Source of the DNA: Blastomonas natatoria
GTDB taxonomy: Bacteria; Pseudomonadota; Alphaproteobacteria; Sphingomonadales; Sphingomonadaceae
Direction of reading: 5' to 3'
Assembly: GCF_003201955.1 (NCBI RefSeq)
Contig: NZ_QJJM01000002.1
Coordinates: 248,001 to 312,000, forward strand
Length of the DNA stretch: 64,000 nucleotides
The translations under genes were made by a program, and so were the position numbers. The notes below the pieces were generated by a model. That model searched no databases and was not told the DNA's origin. It saw only the letters and a list, made by a program, of their open reading frames with translations. Each line of letters begins with the position of its first letter. Positions within the stretch are counted from its first letter, which is position 1. Shown here piece after piece: positions 1 through 8,981 of this stretch.

Positions 1-47
1 GCCCTATAATGAAGCCCCGGCGCTTTGACCAGCGCGAATTGGCTCAT
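1..47 (-). CDS. possible 5' end of an unidentified protein, cut by the left edge
   Basis: A minus-strand ATG at 47 opens a frame reading MSQFALVKAPGLHYR before it leaves the window. It lies downstream of rpsG, where fusA would be expected in a classical str operon, but these residues do not resemble the start of elongation factor G. Only 15 codons are visible and no strong ribosome-binding site precedes them, so this may be chance. I do not recognise the family. Confidence 0.3.
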   Translation of the reverse strand, partial: MSQFALVKAPGLHYR

Positions 48-97
48 GACGGGATGCAGCCTGATCCCTCTCCCATCACGGAAAGGGCATTTCCAGC

Positions 98-209
98 GGG
101 ACAGGCAAGGACCTGTCCCTCAAGCGAAAAGGGGGTGGCGCGGCCTATATGGTGCGCCCTCCCCTTCCCTGCAACACGAAGGTGTTGCGGCCCCTCCCGT
201 TGCCGGGAG
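98..209 (-). terminator. three hairpins downstream of rpsG
   Basis: The 219 bases after the rpsG stop hold three hairpins: 98-105 with 112-119 (8 bp stem), 171-177 with 182-188 (7 bp, 4-base loop) and 194-199 with 204-209 (6 bp, 4-base loop). None is followed by a run of U on the minus strand, so intrinsic termination is not proven. The position suggests the 3' end of, or a processing site in, the rpsL-rpsG transcript. Confidence 0.3.
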
Positions 210-219
210 AGGACCGAGA

Positions 220-690
220 TTACCAGCGATAGTGCGAGAAAGCACGGTTCGCTTCGGCCATGCGGTGCGTGTCCTCACGCTTCTTGACCGCATTGCCCCG
301 ATTGTTGGCAGCGTCGAGCAGTTCGCCCGACAGACGCGCGGCCATCGTGGTTTCGCTGCGGTTGCGCGCAGCCGAGATCAGCCAACGGATGGCGAGAGCC
401 TGGGCGCGCTCCGGACGCACTTCGACGGGGACCTGATAGGTCGCACCACCGACGCGGCGGCTGCGCACTTCGATGCCGGGCTTCACATTGTTCAGCGCAT
501 CGTGAAACATCGGCAGCGGGTCGGCCTTGGCCTTGGTCTGCATGGTTTCCAGTGCACCATAGACGATGCGTTCGGCGACGGACTTCTTTCCGTCCAGCAT
601 CAGGTTGTTCATGAACTTCGAGAGCGTCAGATCACCGAACTTGGGATCGGGCAGGATGACGCGCTTTTCTGGGCGACGACGACGAGACAT
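220..690 (-). CDS. rpsG: 30S ribosomal protein S7
   Basis: S7 nucleates assembly of the 30S head by binding the 3' domain of 16S rRNA, and it lies near the exit site. The 156-residue product has the family's usual length and its N-terminal signature ([10 protein letters not shown], then a [12 protein letters not shown] stretch). The ATG at 690 follows an AGGAGTTACCT-type ribosome-binding site. It is the second gene of an rpsL-rpsG pair on the minus strand, about 100 bases after rpsL. The expected fusA is not seen in the following 219 bases. Confidence 0.97.
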   Translation of the reverse strand: MSRRRRPEKRVILPDPKFGDLTLSKFMNNLMLDGKKSVAERIVYGALETMQTKAKADPLPMFHDALNNVKPGIEVRSRRVGGATYQVPVEVRPERAQALAIRWLISAARNRSETTMAARLSGELLDAANNRGNAVKKREDTHRMAEANRAFSHYRW

Positions 691-774
691 AGGTAACTCC
701 TGAAAAAAGCCTGAGCTTCAAGCGGGGGAGAAATGGATCCCGGACAAGATCGCCTTTGACGATCCTCTCGGGAC

Positions 775-795
775 GATCCTCACCCCGTGAGGATC
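775..795 (-). other. hairpin at the rpsL stop codon
   Basis: GATCCTCAC at 775-783 and GTGAGGATC at 787-795 form a perfect 9 bp stem with a three-base loop. Its arm overlaps the rpsL stop codon (794-796). There is no U-run. It could act as an attenuator, an mRNA-stability element or a processing site between rpsL and rpsG. Confidence 0.45.
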
Positions 796-1165
796 ACTTG
801 GGACGCTTGGCGCCGTACTTCGAACGGCTCTGCTTGCGGTCCTTGACACCCTGGGTATCGAGGACGCCGCGCAGCACGTGATAGCGCACACCGGGAAGGT
901 CGCGCACACGGCCGCCGCGGATGAGCACGACCGAGTGCTCCTGCAGGTTGTGGCCTTCACCCGGAATGTAGGTGATGACTTCGCGGCTGTTGGTCAGACG
1001 GACCTTGGCCACCTTGCGCAGCGCCGAGTTCGGCTTTTTCGGGGTCGTCGTGTAGACGCGGGTGCAAACGCCACGCTTCTGCGGGTTTGCATCCATTGCG
1101 GGCACCTTGGACTTCGCCTTCTGGGGCACCCGGCCCTTGCGGACCAGCTGGTTGATCGTTGGCAT
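794..1165 (-). CDS. rpsL: 30S ribosomal protein S12
   Basis: S12 sits at the decoding centre of the 30S subunit and monitors codon-anticodon pairing. From the ATG at 1165 the protein is 123 residues, the family length, and begins [16 protein letters not shown] four codons upstream is in frame, but the AGGTGAAGAG there is the ribosome-binding site, so the ATG is preferred. The conserved [11 protein letters not shown] and [11 protein letters not shown] segments around the streptomycin-sensitive lysines are intact, so the visible sequence predicts a normal, streptomycin-sensitive type. It is transcribed with rpsG. Confidence 0.97.
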   Translation of the reverse strand: MPTINQLVRKGRVPQKAKSKVPAMDANPQKRGVCTRVYTTTPKKPNSALRKVAKVRLTNSREVITYIPGEGHNLQEHSVVLIRGGRVRDLPGVRYHVLRGVLDTQGVKDRKQSRSKYGAKRPK

Positions 1166-1344
1166 GTTTCTCTTCACCTGATTGGTAGAGTGAGGTTACT
1201 CTGCCGCCCGATACGTGACCTGCATGCGATGGTGTCGCACGCAGATATGGTGGAGGCTCCGCCTGTTGCCCACCCGCACCTTGCGCCAGTGTTCTGCTTG
1301 GTTTCGATCGATTAGACCCATGGGCTCCGCCGATCGAAGCGCGG

Positions 1345-1374
1345 CCCTTAGCCGCGATTGCACGCGGGGTCAAG
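1345..1374 (-). promoter_or_regulatory. candidate sigma70-like promoter for rpsL-rpsG
   Basis: On the minus strand TTGACC (1374-1369) is separated by 18 bases from TAAGGG (1350-1345), roughly 180 bases upstream of the rpsL start. The -35 element is good and the -10 poor. It overlaps the stop codon of the HD-GYP gene. The 1166-1369 stretch holds no gene that I can see and is probably the rpsL leader. Confidence 0.3.
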
Positions 1375-2647
1375 CCGCTGCGGAGAGTCCTTGCGCCTTG
1401 GCGAGTACTGCCTGGCGCAAGCCGGCCCAATCATCAAAGTGCCAGAAATCGGGACGCTCGATGCCCAGGATCTGCGGTCCCTTGTCCGGAACCACGATCA
1501 GTTCCTGCGGCTTGATCTCTACCATCCGCGACGTGCAATAGAAAGGCAGGACGCGTGTGGCCATCAGTTCCTCAGGGCAGTTGTCGACGATCAGCGCAAG
1601 ACGGTGATCGTTCAGCCGCACCAGGCCTCCTGCGGGGTAGAGACCCATCGAATTGATGAACACGCCCATCAGCCGCTCGTCGAAATGGCCCTGCCACTGC
1701 CCCATCCGGCCCAGCGCCATGCACGGAGTCCAAGGGTTCTTGTAAGGCCGGTTCGATGTCACCGCATCATAGACATCGCAGATTGCCCCCATCCGGGCCG
1801 CCATGCTGATCTCGTCCCCCGCCAGACCAAAGGGATAGCCGGTGCCATCGATCTTCTCGTGATGATGCAGGCACACATCGCGCGCCACATCGGGGATTTC
1901 CGGATTGTCGCCGATCAGCGCATGTCCCCGTTCGGGGTGCGTGCGGATGGTCGAGAATTCCTCCTCGGTCAGCCGGCCAGTCTTGTCGAGGATCATCTGC
2001 GGCACGGCCATCTTGCCAAGATCGTGCAGCAGCCCGGCCATTCCCATGTTGCGGATCGTGGCGTCGTCCAGGTCCAGCTTGCGCGCCATGTTGATCATCA
2101 GCGCGCAAACCGCGACCGAATGCATGTAGGTATACTCGTCCTTGCTCTTGAGCCGGACGAGGTTGGTCAGCGCCTTGTTGTTGCGTTCGACCGACTCGCG
2201 AATTTCATCGATCAGCGGCGCGACGTCCTTGACCTTGATCGCCTGGCCCATGCGCGCCGCCTCGAACATGGCGCCGACCTGCTTCTTGGATTTCTCGACG
2301 ATCCTGGCTGCGCGCTTGGCTTCCTGCTTGAAGCCCGTATTCTTGGCGGCGACCGATGGCGGCGTGTAACGCGTTGCGATCGGGTTAGGCTGGGTCGCCA
2401 GTCGCCGAACAGGTTCGTGCTCGGCAGCCAGCGACACGGTGGATGCGGCGGGCACTGGTCGCGGCATGGCCCCGCGCTCGTCATCGACAATGACGGCCTC
2501 GACCCGGCTCTGGCGGATCTTGAGCAGGTCATCCTCGCTTTCGAGCAGGAATTTCTTGCGCCAGAACGGGTGATCGAACCACGAGCCGACAAAGCCGTGG
2601 ACAAACATCCCCAATTCTACCCGTTCTGGCCTTATATGCTGCAGCAT
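1370..2647 (-). CDS. HD-GYP domain cyclic-di-GMP phosphodiesterase with DUF3391 N-terminus
   Basis: HD-GYP proteins hydrolyse the second messenger c-di-GMP and so influence motility and biofilm. The chosen ATG at 2647 gives 425 residues beginning MLQHIRPERVELGMFVHG, which matches the DUF3391 N-terminus (about 1-60) of this family. A TTG at 2716 is in frame but adds atypical residues. The C-terminal half carries the metal-binding motifs HDLGK (208-212), HPERG (237-241) and HHEK followed by DGTGYP (262-272), so the enzyme looks catalytically competent. No sensor or receiver domain is present. The gene is alone, between rpsL and the gat cluster. Confidence 0.92.
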   Translation of the reverse strand: MLQHIRPERVELGMFVHGFVGSWFDHPFWRKKFLLESEDDLLKIRQSRVEAVIVDDERGAMPRPVPAASTVSLAAEHEPVRRLATQPNPIATRYTPPSVAAKNTGFKQEAKRAARIVEKSKKQVGAMFEAARMGQAIKVKDVAPLIDEIRESVERNNKALTNLVRLKSKDEYTYMHSVAVCALMINMARKLDLDDATIRNMGMAGLLHDLGKMAVPQMILDKTGRLTEEEFSTIRTHPERGHALIGDNPEIPDVARDVCLHHHEKIDGTGYPFGLAGDEISMAARMGAICDVYDAVTSNRPYKNPWTPCMALGRMGQWQGHFDERLMGVFINSMGLYPAGGLVRLNDHRLALIVDNCPEELMATRVLPFYCTSRMVEIKPQELIVVPDKGPQILGIERPDFWHFDDWAGLRQAVLAKAQGLSAAA

Positions 2648-2673
2648 CCGCCCGCCTGCCCCCTGGATTTGCC

Positions 2674-2687
2674 CCCGTTGCAACGGG
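2674..2687. promoter_or_regulatory. 14-base perfect palindrome in the HD-GYP leader
   Basis: CCCGTTGCAACGGG is a perfect palindrome 27 bases upstream of the chosen HD-GYP start. It could be a small operator or a hairpin. No known regulator is assigned. Confidence 0.25.
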
Positions 2688-2792
2688 CCGGGCAAGCCGT
2701 GTTGCAAGGAATTCAACCAGCGTGATGGCGCAAAAACGTTAATCGAGAGTAATGCTGAAGATGCTGCCGCAGAATTTACATCGCCTGTGTCA

Positions 2793-3416
2793 TTATGGAG
2801 CGACGATGCGGCGAGCGCTGATCAGGCGAATGGGATGGCCCGGCATTTCGCCAGCAAACGATCCGCCAACCGTCTTCGCAGGATCGACAGGGGTGTCGAG
2901 AATGCGCGTCAGCACTTCGCGTCCCTTTACCACCCGGGCGAAGGCGGCATAGCCCAGATTGTCACCCAGGCCCGCTGGATTGGCGTCGAGCCAGGTCTGG
3001 TCGCCAAGCATGATCGTGAATTCACCGCGGGCCGAACCCGGCTCGAATCGCGCCACGGACAGATAGCCATCCTTGTGGCTGAGCCCCGTCTGGCTGGTGG
3101 GCTCATGCGCTATGGGCGGCAATACCCGCTTCGCCTCGCCAAGCCCGCCGAACTGCAGGAAACCGTAATTTTCAGCAGCCTTGACCACGCGATAGAAGAA
3201 GACCCCATCGAGCATCTTCTTGTCGACATAGGCCAGGAAGTTGTTGCCGGTGATCGGTGCGCGGCGGGTGTCCACCTCGACGGTGAAGGTCCCGACATCG
3301 GTCGAGATGTCCACCATCGGCAGCGCACGTACAGCTTCGGCCGCTGGTGCATCCTGGGCCAGCGCTGGCGCGAATGCAGCGAGAACTGCCGCAATCAGCG
3401 CCAGCCAGAGCTTCAT
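2793..3416 (-). CDS. secreted cyclophilin-like peptidyl-prolyl isomerase
   Basis: A 207-residue protein with a clear signal peptide ([20 protein letters not shown], cut before QD), so probably periplasmic. It is followed by a cyclophilin-type fold ([20 protein letters not shown], then [20 protein letters not shown]). The catalytic arginine of the F-x-R-V motif is present as FYRVV. The following segment is divergent: [14 protein letters not shown] replaces the usual IQGGD loop, so isomerase activity is uncertain. Its ATG overlaps the gatB stop by four bases (ATGA), so it is translationally coupled to the gatCAB operon. Confidence 0.85.
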   Translation of the reverse strand: MKLWLALIAAVLAAFAPALAQDAPAAEAVRALPMVDISTDVGTFTVEVDTRRAPITGNNFLAYVDKKMLDGVFFYRVVKAAENYGFLQFGGLGEAKRVLPPIAHEPTSQTGLSHKDGYLSVARFEPGSARGEFTIMLGDQTWLDANPAGLGDNLGYAAFARVVKGREVLTRILDTPVDPAKTVGGSFAGEMPGHPIRLISARRIVAP

Positions 3417-4918
3417 TCCGAAAGGGCCTTCTTGAGCTGCGCGTTGACCAGCTGCGGATTGCCCTTGCCCTGCATCGCCTTCATCGTCTGGCCGACGAAG
3501 AAACCGAACAGGGCTTCCTTGCCGCCCTTGTACTGCTCTACCTTGTCGGCATTGTCAGCAAGCACCTTGGCGATCGCGGCATCGATAGCGCCGGTATCCG
3601 AGGTCTGCTTGAGGCCCCGCTCCTCCACGATCTTGCCTGCCGGCTCGCCGGTTTCGAGCATGATTTCGAAAACCTGCTTCGCAATCGTCCCCGAAATCGT
3701 GCCATCGGCGACCAGAGCGATCAGTTCAGCGCCCGCCGCCTGGCTGACCGGGCTGTCGTCGATCGTCTTGCCAAGCCGGTTGAGCGCGCCGTAGAGTTCG
3801 GACAGCAGCCAGTTCGCCGCGGCCTTGGCGACTTCGGCCTCCGGCTTGCCCTGCGCCTTGGCGCATTCGGCGAGCAGCCCTTCAAACCAGCGCGCGGTCT
3901 CAGCCTCGGCGGTCAGCACCGCGGCATTATAGGCGGACAACCCGAGCTCGGTCTCGTAGCGCTTGCGCTTGGCGTCAGGCAGTTCTGGCAGCGAGGCCTT
4001 GCACTCGTCGAGAAACGCATCGTCGAGTTCGAGCGGCAGCAGGTCCGGATCGGGAAAATAGCGATAATCGTGCGCATCTTCCTTCGAGCGCATCGAGCGG
4101 GTCTCGTTCCTGTCCGGATCATAGAGCCGGGTTTCCTGGACGATCGTGCCGCCGCTTTCGAGCACGTCGACCTGGCGGTTGGCCTCGTGCTCGATCGCCG
4201 CCATCACATAGCGCACCGAATTGACGTTCTTCGTCTCGGTCCGCGTGCCGAATTCGTCGCCAGGCTTGCGCACCGAGACGTTGACGTCGGCGCGCATCGA
4301 GCCCTCTTCCATGTTTCCGTCGCAGCTGCCGACATAGCGCAGGATCGTGCGCAGCTTCTTGAGATACGCGCCTGCTTCCGCCGGCGAGCGCATATCGGGG
4401 CGCGAGACGATTTCCATCAGCGCCACGCCCGAGCGGTTCAGGTCGACATAGCTCATCGTCGGGTGCTGGTCGTGCATCAGCTTGCCGGCATCCTGTTCAA
4501 CATGGATGCGCTCGATACCGATCGTCTTGGTCTGGGCGTCGGGGTTCTTTTCGTCGAGACTGATCTCGACTGCGCCCTCGCCCACCAGCGGGTGATAGAG
4601 CTGGCTGATCTGATAGCCCTGCGGCAGATCGGCATAGAAATAGTTCTTGCGATCGAAGCGCGACCAGCGGTTGATCTGCGCGCCGATCGCCATGCCGGTG
4701 CGCACCGCCTGGCGGATGCACTCCTTGTTCGGCACGGGCAGCATGCCCGGCATCGCGGCATCGACAAGGCTCACCTGCGCATTGGGCTCCGCACCGAACG
4801 CGGTCGCGGCGCCTGAGAACAGCTTGGCGTTGCTGGTGACCTGCGCGTGCACCTCAAGGCCGATCACGACCTCCCACTCACCGGTGGCACCCTGGATACG
4901 ATAGGTTGATTCGGTCAT
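3413..4918 (-). CDS. gatB: Asp-tRNA(Asn)/Glu-tRNA(Gln) amidotransferase subunit B
   Basis: GatB binds misacylated Glu-tRNA(Gln) or Asp-tRNA(Asn) and phosphorylates the amino acid so that ammonia from GatA can amidate it. The 501-residue product starts [20 protein letters not shown] at 4918, two bases after the gatA stop. The signature motifs of the family are visible ([45 protein letters not shown]), and the C-terminal YqeY-like tail ends in QLKKALSE. A longer in-frame extension to 5200 lies inside gatA and is rejected. Confidence 0.97.
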   Translation of the reverse strand: MTESTYRIQGATGEWEVVIGLEVHAQVTSNAKLFSGAATAFGAEPNAQVSLVDAAMPGMLPVPNKECIRQAVRTGMAIGAQINRWSRFDRKNYFYADLPQGYQISQLYHPLVGEGAVEISLDEKNPDAQTKTIGIERIHVEQDAGKLMHDQHPTMSYVDLNRSGVALMEIVSRPDMRSPAEAGAYLKKLRTILRYVGSCDGNMEEGSMRADVNVSVRKPGDEFGTRTETKNVNSVRYVMAAIEHEANRQVDVLESGGTIVQETRLYDPDRNETRSMRSKEDAHDYRYFPDPDLLPLELDDAFLDECKASLPELPDAKRKRYETELGLSAYNAAVLTAEAETARWFEGLLAECAKAQGKPEAEVAKAAANWLLSELYGALNRLGKTIDDSPVSQAAGAELIALVADGTISGTIAKQVFEIMLETGEPAGKIVEERGLKQTSDTGAIDAAIAKVLADNADKVEQYKGGKEALFGFFVGQTMKAMQGKGNPQLVNAQLKKALSE

Positions 4919-4920
4919 TG

Positions 4921-6405
4921 TTACCACCACTTGCCCGGACGCGCCGTAAACCCTGCCCGCTCCTCGATCGCGAGGCCTGCGTTCAGCACCCCCTGCTCGT
5001 CGAGCGGCTTGCCGATGATCTGCAGGCCGAGCGGCAGCCCCTGGCTGTCGAGACCGCCGGGCACCGACATGGCGGGAAGCCCCGCCAGCGAGGCCGGGAC
5101 GGCGAACACGTCGTTCAGGTACATCGCAATCGGATCGTCGCTGTTCTCGCCGAGACCGAATGCGGCGCTCGGCGCGGTGGGCGCGAGCAGCACGTCGCAA
5201 TGTTCCCAGACCTGCGCGAAATCGCGCGCGATCAGCGCGCGGACCTTCTGTGCCTGGGTATAATAGGCGTCGTAGAAGCCGGCGGAAAGCACATAGGTGC
5301 CGATCATGATGCGGCGCTTGACCTCCGGCCCGAAACCGGCAGCGCGCGTCGCGGCATACATGTCCTGCAGGCCTGCGCCATCGGGCAGGTTGCGCTGGCC
5401 ATAGCGCACGCCGTCATAGCGCGCGAGGTTGGACGAGGCTTCCGCCGGCGCGATGATGTAGTACGCGGGCAGCGCATAGCGGGTGTGCGGCAGCGACACC
5501 TCGACAATCTCCGCACCAGCGTCACGCAGCCATTCGGCACCCTTGTCCCAGATCGCGGCAATCTCGGCATTCATGCCGTCCATGCGATATTCCTTCGGAA
5601 TACCGACGCGCTTACCTTTGAGATTGCTCGACAATCCGGCTTCCCAATTGGGCACTGGCAGGTCGAGCGAGGTCGAGTCCTTGGGGTCGAAGCCGCTCAT
5701 CGCCTCGAGCATGATCGCGCAGTCGCGCACGTCGCGCGCCATCGGGCCCGCCTGATCGAGCGACGAGGCAAAAGCGATCACGCCCCAGCGCGAGCAGCGG
5801 CCATAGGTCGGCTTGATGCCGCTGATACCGGTGAACGCGGCAGGCTGGCGGATCGAACCGCCGGTATCGGTGCCGGTCGCCGCCGGGCACAGCCGTGCGG
5901 AAATCGCCGCCGAGCTGCCGCCCGACGAGCCGCCGGGGGCGAGCGGAGCGTTGCCGCCATCGTTGCGCCGCCAGGGCGAGATGACATTGCCAAAGGCGCT
6001 GGTCTCGTTCGACGATCCCATGGCGAACTGGTCCATGTTGAGCTTGCCCAGCATGCCGCAGCCTGCGTCCCACAGCTTCTGGCTGACGGTGGACTCATAG
6101 GTGGGCTTGAAGCCGTTCAGGATCTCGCTCGCCGCGCGCGCCTCGACGCCCACGGTGCAGAACAGGTCCTTCATGCCGATCGGCACGCCCGCCATGATCG
6201 GCAGTTCCTCGCCCGCCGCGCGCTTCGCGTCGATCGCGTCCGCCGCCGCCAGGGCGTGTTCGGGCGTGTCGATCAGGAACGCGTTGAGCGCCTTGGCCTC
6301 GGCGACATTGGCATTGAACGCGGTCGCGACTTCGCGCGCGCTGAAGGTTCCGGCGCGCACGCCGTTGCGGATATCGGCAACGCCGAGATCGGTAAGGTCG
6401 GTCAT
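4921..6405 (-). CDS. gatA: Asp-tRNA(Asn)/Glu-tRNA(Gln) amidotransferase subunit A
   Basis: GatA is the amidase-signature subunit that releases ammonia from glutamine for the GatB transamidation site. The product is 494 residues. The Lys-Ser-Ser triad can be read: K79 in GMKDLF, the cis-serine around S160 in [10 protein letters not shown], and nucleophile S184 in [10 protein letters not shown]. Start ATG at 6405, two bases after gatC. It is the middle gene of gatC-gatA-gatB. The complex implies that the organism uses indirect aminoacylation for Gln, Asn or both. Confidence 0.97.
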   Translation of the reverse strand: MTDLTDLGVADIRNGVRAGTFSAREVATAFNANVAEAKALNAFLIDTPEHALAAADAIDAKRAAGEELPIMAGVPIGMKDLFCTVGVEARAASEILNGFKPTYESTVSQKLWDAGCGMLGKLNMDQFAMGSSNETSAFGNVISPWRRNDGGNAPLAPGGSSGGSSAAISARLCPAATGTDTGGSIRQPAAFTGISGIKPTYGRCSRWGVIAFASSLDQAGPMARDVRDCAIMLEAMSGFDPKDSTSLDLPVPNWEAGLSSNLKGKRVGIPKEYRMDGMNAEIAAIWDKGAEWLRDAGAEIVEVSLPHTRYALPAYYIIAPAEASSNLARYDGVRYGQRNLPDGAGLQDMYAATRAAGFGPEVKRRIMIGTYVLSAGFYDAYYTQAQKVRALIARDFAQVWEHCDVLLAPTAPSAAFGLGENSDDPIAMYLNDVFAVPASLAGLPAMSVPGGLDSQGLPLGLQIIGKPLDEQGVLNAGLAIEERAGFTARPGKWW

Positions 6406-6407
6406 GG

Positions 6408-6695
6408 TTATTCGATCACCTTCGGAACGCCGAAAAAGCCGTGTTCGGCTGCGGGCGCATTGGCCAGCACATGATCGCGGATATTGCCGTCGGTGACGAC
6501 ATCCTCGCGCAGGCGCAGGCTGTTGGGAATGACAGCGGTCATCGGTTCGACGCCGGTGACATCGACCTCGCCCAATTGCTCCACCCAGCCCAATATGCCG
6601 TTGAATTCCGGCACCATGGCTTCGACCTCGGCGTCGGTCATCGCGATCCGCGCCAGGCTGGCGATCTTCTTGACGGTTTTGCTATCTACAGACAT
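6408..6695 (-). CDS. gatC: Asp-tRNA(Asn)/Glu-tRNA(Gln) amidotransferase subunit C
   Basis: GatC is the small belt-like subunit that wraps and stabilises GatA and GatB. From the ATG at 6695 it has 95 residues beginning [19 protein letters not shown], typical of the family. A GTG at 6713 would add six residues and is less likely. It is the first gene of the gatCAB operon. The 184 bases to the divergent DUF3089 gene must hold both promoters, but I could not place them with confidence. Confidence 0.95.
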   Translation of the reverse strand: MSVDSKTVKKIASLARIAMTDAEVEAMVPEFNGILGWVEQLGEVDVTGVEPMTAVIPNSLRLREDVVTDGNIRDHVLANAPAAEHGFFGVPKVIE

Positions 6696-6879
6696 GAACC
6701 AAGCGGCTAGCACCGGCCCGCGCGGCCATCAAGCGGGCAAATGCTGCATTTGCGCAATAGCGGCGTTTCCAGTGAGGTTCCGGGGCAACACTTTGCTGGC
6801 AGTAACCGTAATCGATTTCTATATGCGCCCCGAAGGATCGTGTGCCCGCCACGCGCCCGCCCCGCCACCGGAGACTGTC

Positions 6880-7992
6880 TTGGCCCGCAAGTTCCTGTAC
6901 CTGATTGCGACGATCATCTTTCTGATCGTCGCAGCTTTCGCGGCCTACCGCCTGTTTCCGCAGCAGATTTTTGCTGCTGCCTTCGTGCCCTCGGCCGAGT
7001 TCGTGAAACCCGAGGCGGTCGAGACCAGCGCCTATGCCGATCCGAAAATGTGGTTCTCGCGGCCGGGGATGACCGGCGAGACCGACCCTTCGCTCTGGAC
7101 CCCCGAAGGCGTCGAGGTGACCAGGACGCCCAAAGTCGCGGTGTTCTATATCCACCCCACCTCGTACATGAAGCGCGCGCTGTGGAACGCGCCACTCGAC
7201 GACCAGGAATCGCAGGATCGCGCGCGCATCTTCCTGCGCAGCCAGGCCAGCGTGTTCAATGGCGTGGGCGAAATCTGGGCACCGCGCTATCGCCAGGCCG
7301 CGATCGGCGCGTTCCTGACGACCCAACCCGAAGCGCAGATGGCGTTCGATGCCGCCTATTCGGACGTGCTTGCAGCGTTTGACGAGTTCATCGCCGAAAT
7401 ACCCGAGGACATGCCGATCATCATCGCCGGGCACAGCCAGGGCGGACTGCACCTTACCACGCTGATGCGCCAGCGCGTCGTCACCCGTCCGCTCGCCGAC
7501 CGGATTGTTGCGGCCTATGTCATCGGCTGGCCGGTCTCGCTGACCACGGATCTGCTCGCGCTGGGCCTGCCGCCGTGCACCGACCCCGATCAGGCAGGCT
7601 GCATGCTAGGCTTCCAGAGTTTTGGCGAACCCGCCGAACCGCAGTTGCTGCTTAACGCCTATGCCGCCAGCGTCGGGTTCAGCGGCGAGTTGCGCGGCCA
7701 GAGCCCGATGCTGTGCGTCAACCCCATCACCGGTGTGCTGGGCGATGAAGCTGCCGCCGATGCAAATCTCGGCACGCTGGTGCCCAATGAAGAGCTGACC
7801 GACGGTGTCATCACCCCGGCGCTTGTCGGCGCGACATGCGACGATCGCGGGCTTCTGCTGCTCGGCGGCGAGCCGCAGCTCGGCCCCTATGTCCTGCCGG
7901 GCAACAATTATCACGTTTATGACTATCCGCTGTTCTGGGCCAACCTTCGCGCAGATGCGGAGCGGAGGGTGAAGGCATTTCTGGACAAGTGA
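6880..7992 (+). CDS. DUF3089 alpha/beta-hydrolase, membrane-anchored
   Basis: A protein of about 370 residues with an N-terminal membrane anchor or uncleaved signal ([20 protein letters not shown]), followed by an alpha/beta-hydrolase domain of the DUF3089 type. The nucleophile elbow GHSQGG is present, as is a late [12 protein letters not shown] histidine region. Substrate unknown; the family is lipase or esterase-like. The TTG at 6880 has a GGAG six bases upstream; an in-frame ATG at 6823 is the alternative. The stop overlaps the ruvX start by four bases, so the two are coupled. Confidence 0.85.
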   Translation: MARKFLYLIATIIFLIVAAFAAYRLFPQQIFAAAFVPSAEFVKPEAVETSAYADPKMWFSRPGMTGETDPSLWTPEGVEVTRTPKVAVFYIHPTSYMKRALWNAPLDDQESQDRARIFLRSQASVFNGVGEIWAPRYRQAAIGAFLTTQPEAQMAFDAAYSDVLAAFDEFIAEIPEDMPIIIAGHSQGGLHLTTLMRQRVVTRPLADRIVAAYVIGWPVSLTTDLLALGLPPCTDPDQAGCMLGFQSFGEPAEPQLLLNAYAASVGFSGELRGQSPMLCVNPITGVLGDEAAADANLGTLVPNEELTDGVITPALVGATCDDRGLLLLGGEPQLGPYVLPGNNYHVYDYPLFWANLRADAERRVKAFLDK

Positions 7993-8447
7993 TCACGACG
8001 CACGCGACAGACTTCCGCGCCGCCCTGCCTCAGGGCGGGCGGCTGATGGGCCTGGATGTCGGCAGCAAGACCATCGGCACCGCATTCTGCGACGCCGGAT
8101 GGAGCTTTGCGACCGCCGCCAAGACGATCAAGCGCACCAAATTCGGCGCGGACAAGGCAGCGATCGAGCAGTTGGTGCGCGATCAGGAGATTCGAGGGCT
8201 GGTCATCGGCCTGCCGCTCAACATGGATGGGACGGACAGCCCGCGCACACAGAGCACGCGCGCCTTCGCCCGCAACATCGCGGTGCTGGGATTGCCGATC
8301 CTGCTCTGGGATGAGCGCTGGTCAACCCAGGCGGTGGAGCGCGCCATGATCGATGCTGACATCAGCCGCGCCAAACGCGCCGAGCGAGTCGACAGCGCGG
8401 CAGCAGCGTTCATTCTGCAAGGGGCAATCGACGCCATGGCGGGCTGA
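7989..8447 (+). CDS. ruvX: RuvX/YqgF-family putative pre-16S rRNA nuclease (Holliday junction resolvase fold)
   Basis: YqgF proteins have an RNase H-like fold and are linked to 5' maturation of 16S rRNA. Some literature describes Holliday-junction resolvase activity. The 152-residue product contains the family motifs [24 protein letters not shown] and LWDERWST, followed by a C-terminal acidic motif ([11 protein letters not shown]), giving the expected aspartate and glutamate ligands. It starts with GTG in the GTGA overlap with the DUF3089 gene. Confidence 0.94.
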   Translation: MITTHATDFRAALPQGGRLMGLDVGSKTIGTAFCDAGWSFATAAKTIKRTKFGADKAAIEQLVRDQEIRGLVIGLPLNMDGTDSPRTQSTRAFARNIAVLGLPILLWDERWSTQAVERAMIDADISRAKRAERVDSAAAAFILQGAIDAMAG

Positions 8448-8474
8448 GCGCCGCCACCCGTCGATCAGAGAAAA

Positions 8475-8753
8475 TCAGCGAAAATTATCGGCATAGGCCT
8501 GGATCTTCAGGCGGCGCGGAGGTGTCTGTTCGATACGCACGGTGATGCCGTACTTCTCGGCATAGGCCTTGGCTGCCTCCAGATCAGGGAATTTCAGCAC
8601 GACCTGCTGCTGGGTGTCGCCCGATCCTGCCCATCCGGTCAGCGGATCGGGTTTCTTGGCTTCGGCGGGTTCGAATTCGAGCACCCACAGATCGGTAAGC
8701 GCGCGGCCCGACTGCATCGCGTTCTTGGGGCGCTGATAGATTCGTGCGGCCAT
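8475..8753 (-). CDS. NDUFS4-like accessory subunit of NADH:quinone oxidoreductase
   Basis: A 92-residue protein of the ETC complex I NDUFA4/NDUFS4 family (MAARIYQRPKNAMQSGRA, then WVLEFEPAE and a C-terminal PPRRLKIQAYADNF). In alphaproteobacteria this is a peripheral-arm accessory subunit, homologous to the mitochondrial 18 kDa protein. It stands alone, converging on ruvX with a gap of only 27 bases, away from the nuo genes. It spans the whole family length. Confidence 0.9.
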   Translation of the reverse strand: MAARIYQRPKNAMQSGRALTDLWVLEFEPAEAKKPDPLTGWAGSGDTQQQVVLKFPDLEAAKAYAEKYGITVRIEQTPPRRLKIQAYADNFR

Positions 8754-8871
8754 TGATGTGTTTCCGTCCCGGGAATATGTGATGCTCGCGCCTTTGCTAC
8801 AGCGCGGGGCTGCGGGTCAAGGGCGGTGTCGCATGAAATGCCTTGACCGTTGCACAACCCCATAACCACCT

Positions 8872-8951
8872 CCGCTCACCCTGAGCTTGTCGAAGGGCCC
8901 GCGCCTACGCCAGCCAAATAGCGGGGCCTTCGACAGGCTCAGGCTGAGCGG
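8872..8951. repeat. REP-like palindromic intergenic element
   Basis: An imperfect inverted repeat. The left arm (8872-8900) contains CCTGAGCTTGTCGAAGG and the right arm (8921-8951) contains CCTTCGACAGGCTCAGG, around a 20-base centre. This core is familiar from short intergenic repeats in many alphaproteobacteria. It lies between the NDUFS4-like gene and hrpB. The rest of 8754-8981 holds no gene I can see. Confidence 0.75.
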
Positions 8952-8981
8952 CCATAAGCAATTCTTTATGCCCCGCCTGTC

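Noticed and set aside
1358-2725. A 455-codon plus-strand frame opposite the HD-GYP gene
   Set aside because: Shadow frame; the HD-GYP motifs are on the minus strand.
4919-5200. N-terminal extension of GatB into gatA
   Set aside because: The extension is arginine-rich and atypical; [10 protein letters not shown] directly after the gatA stop fits the family.
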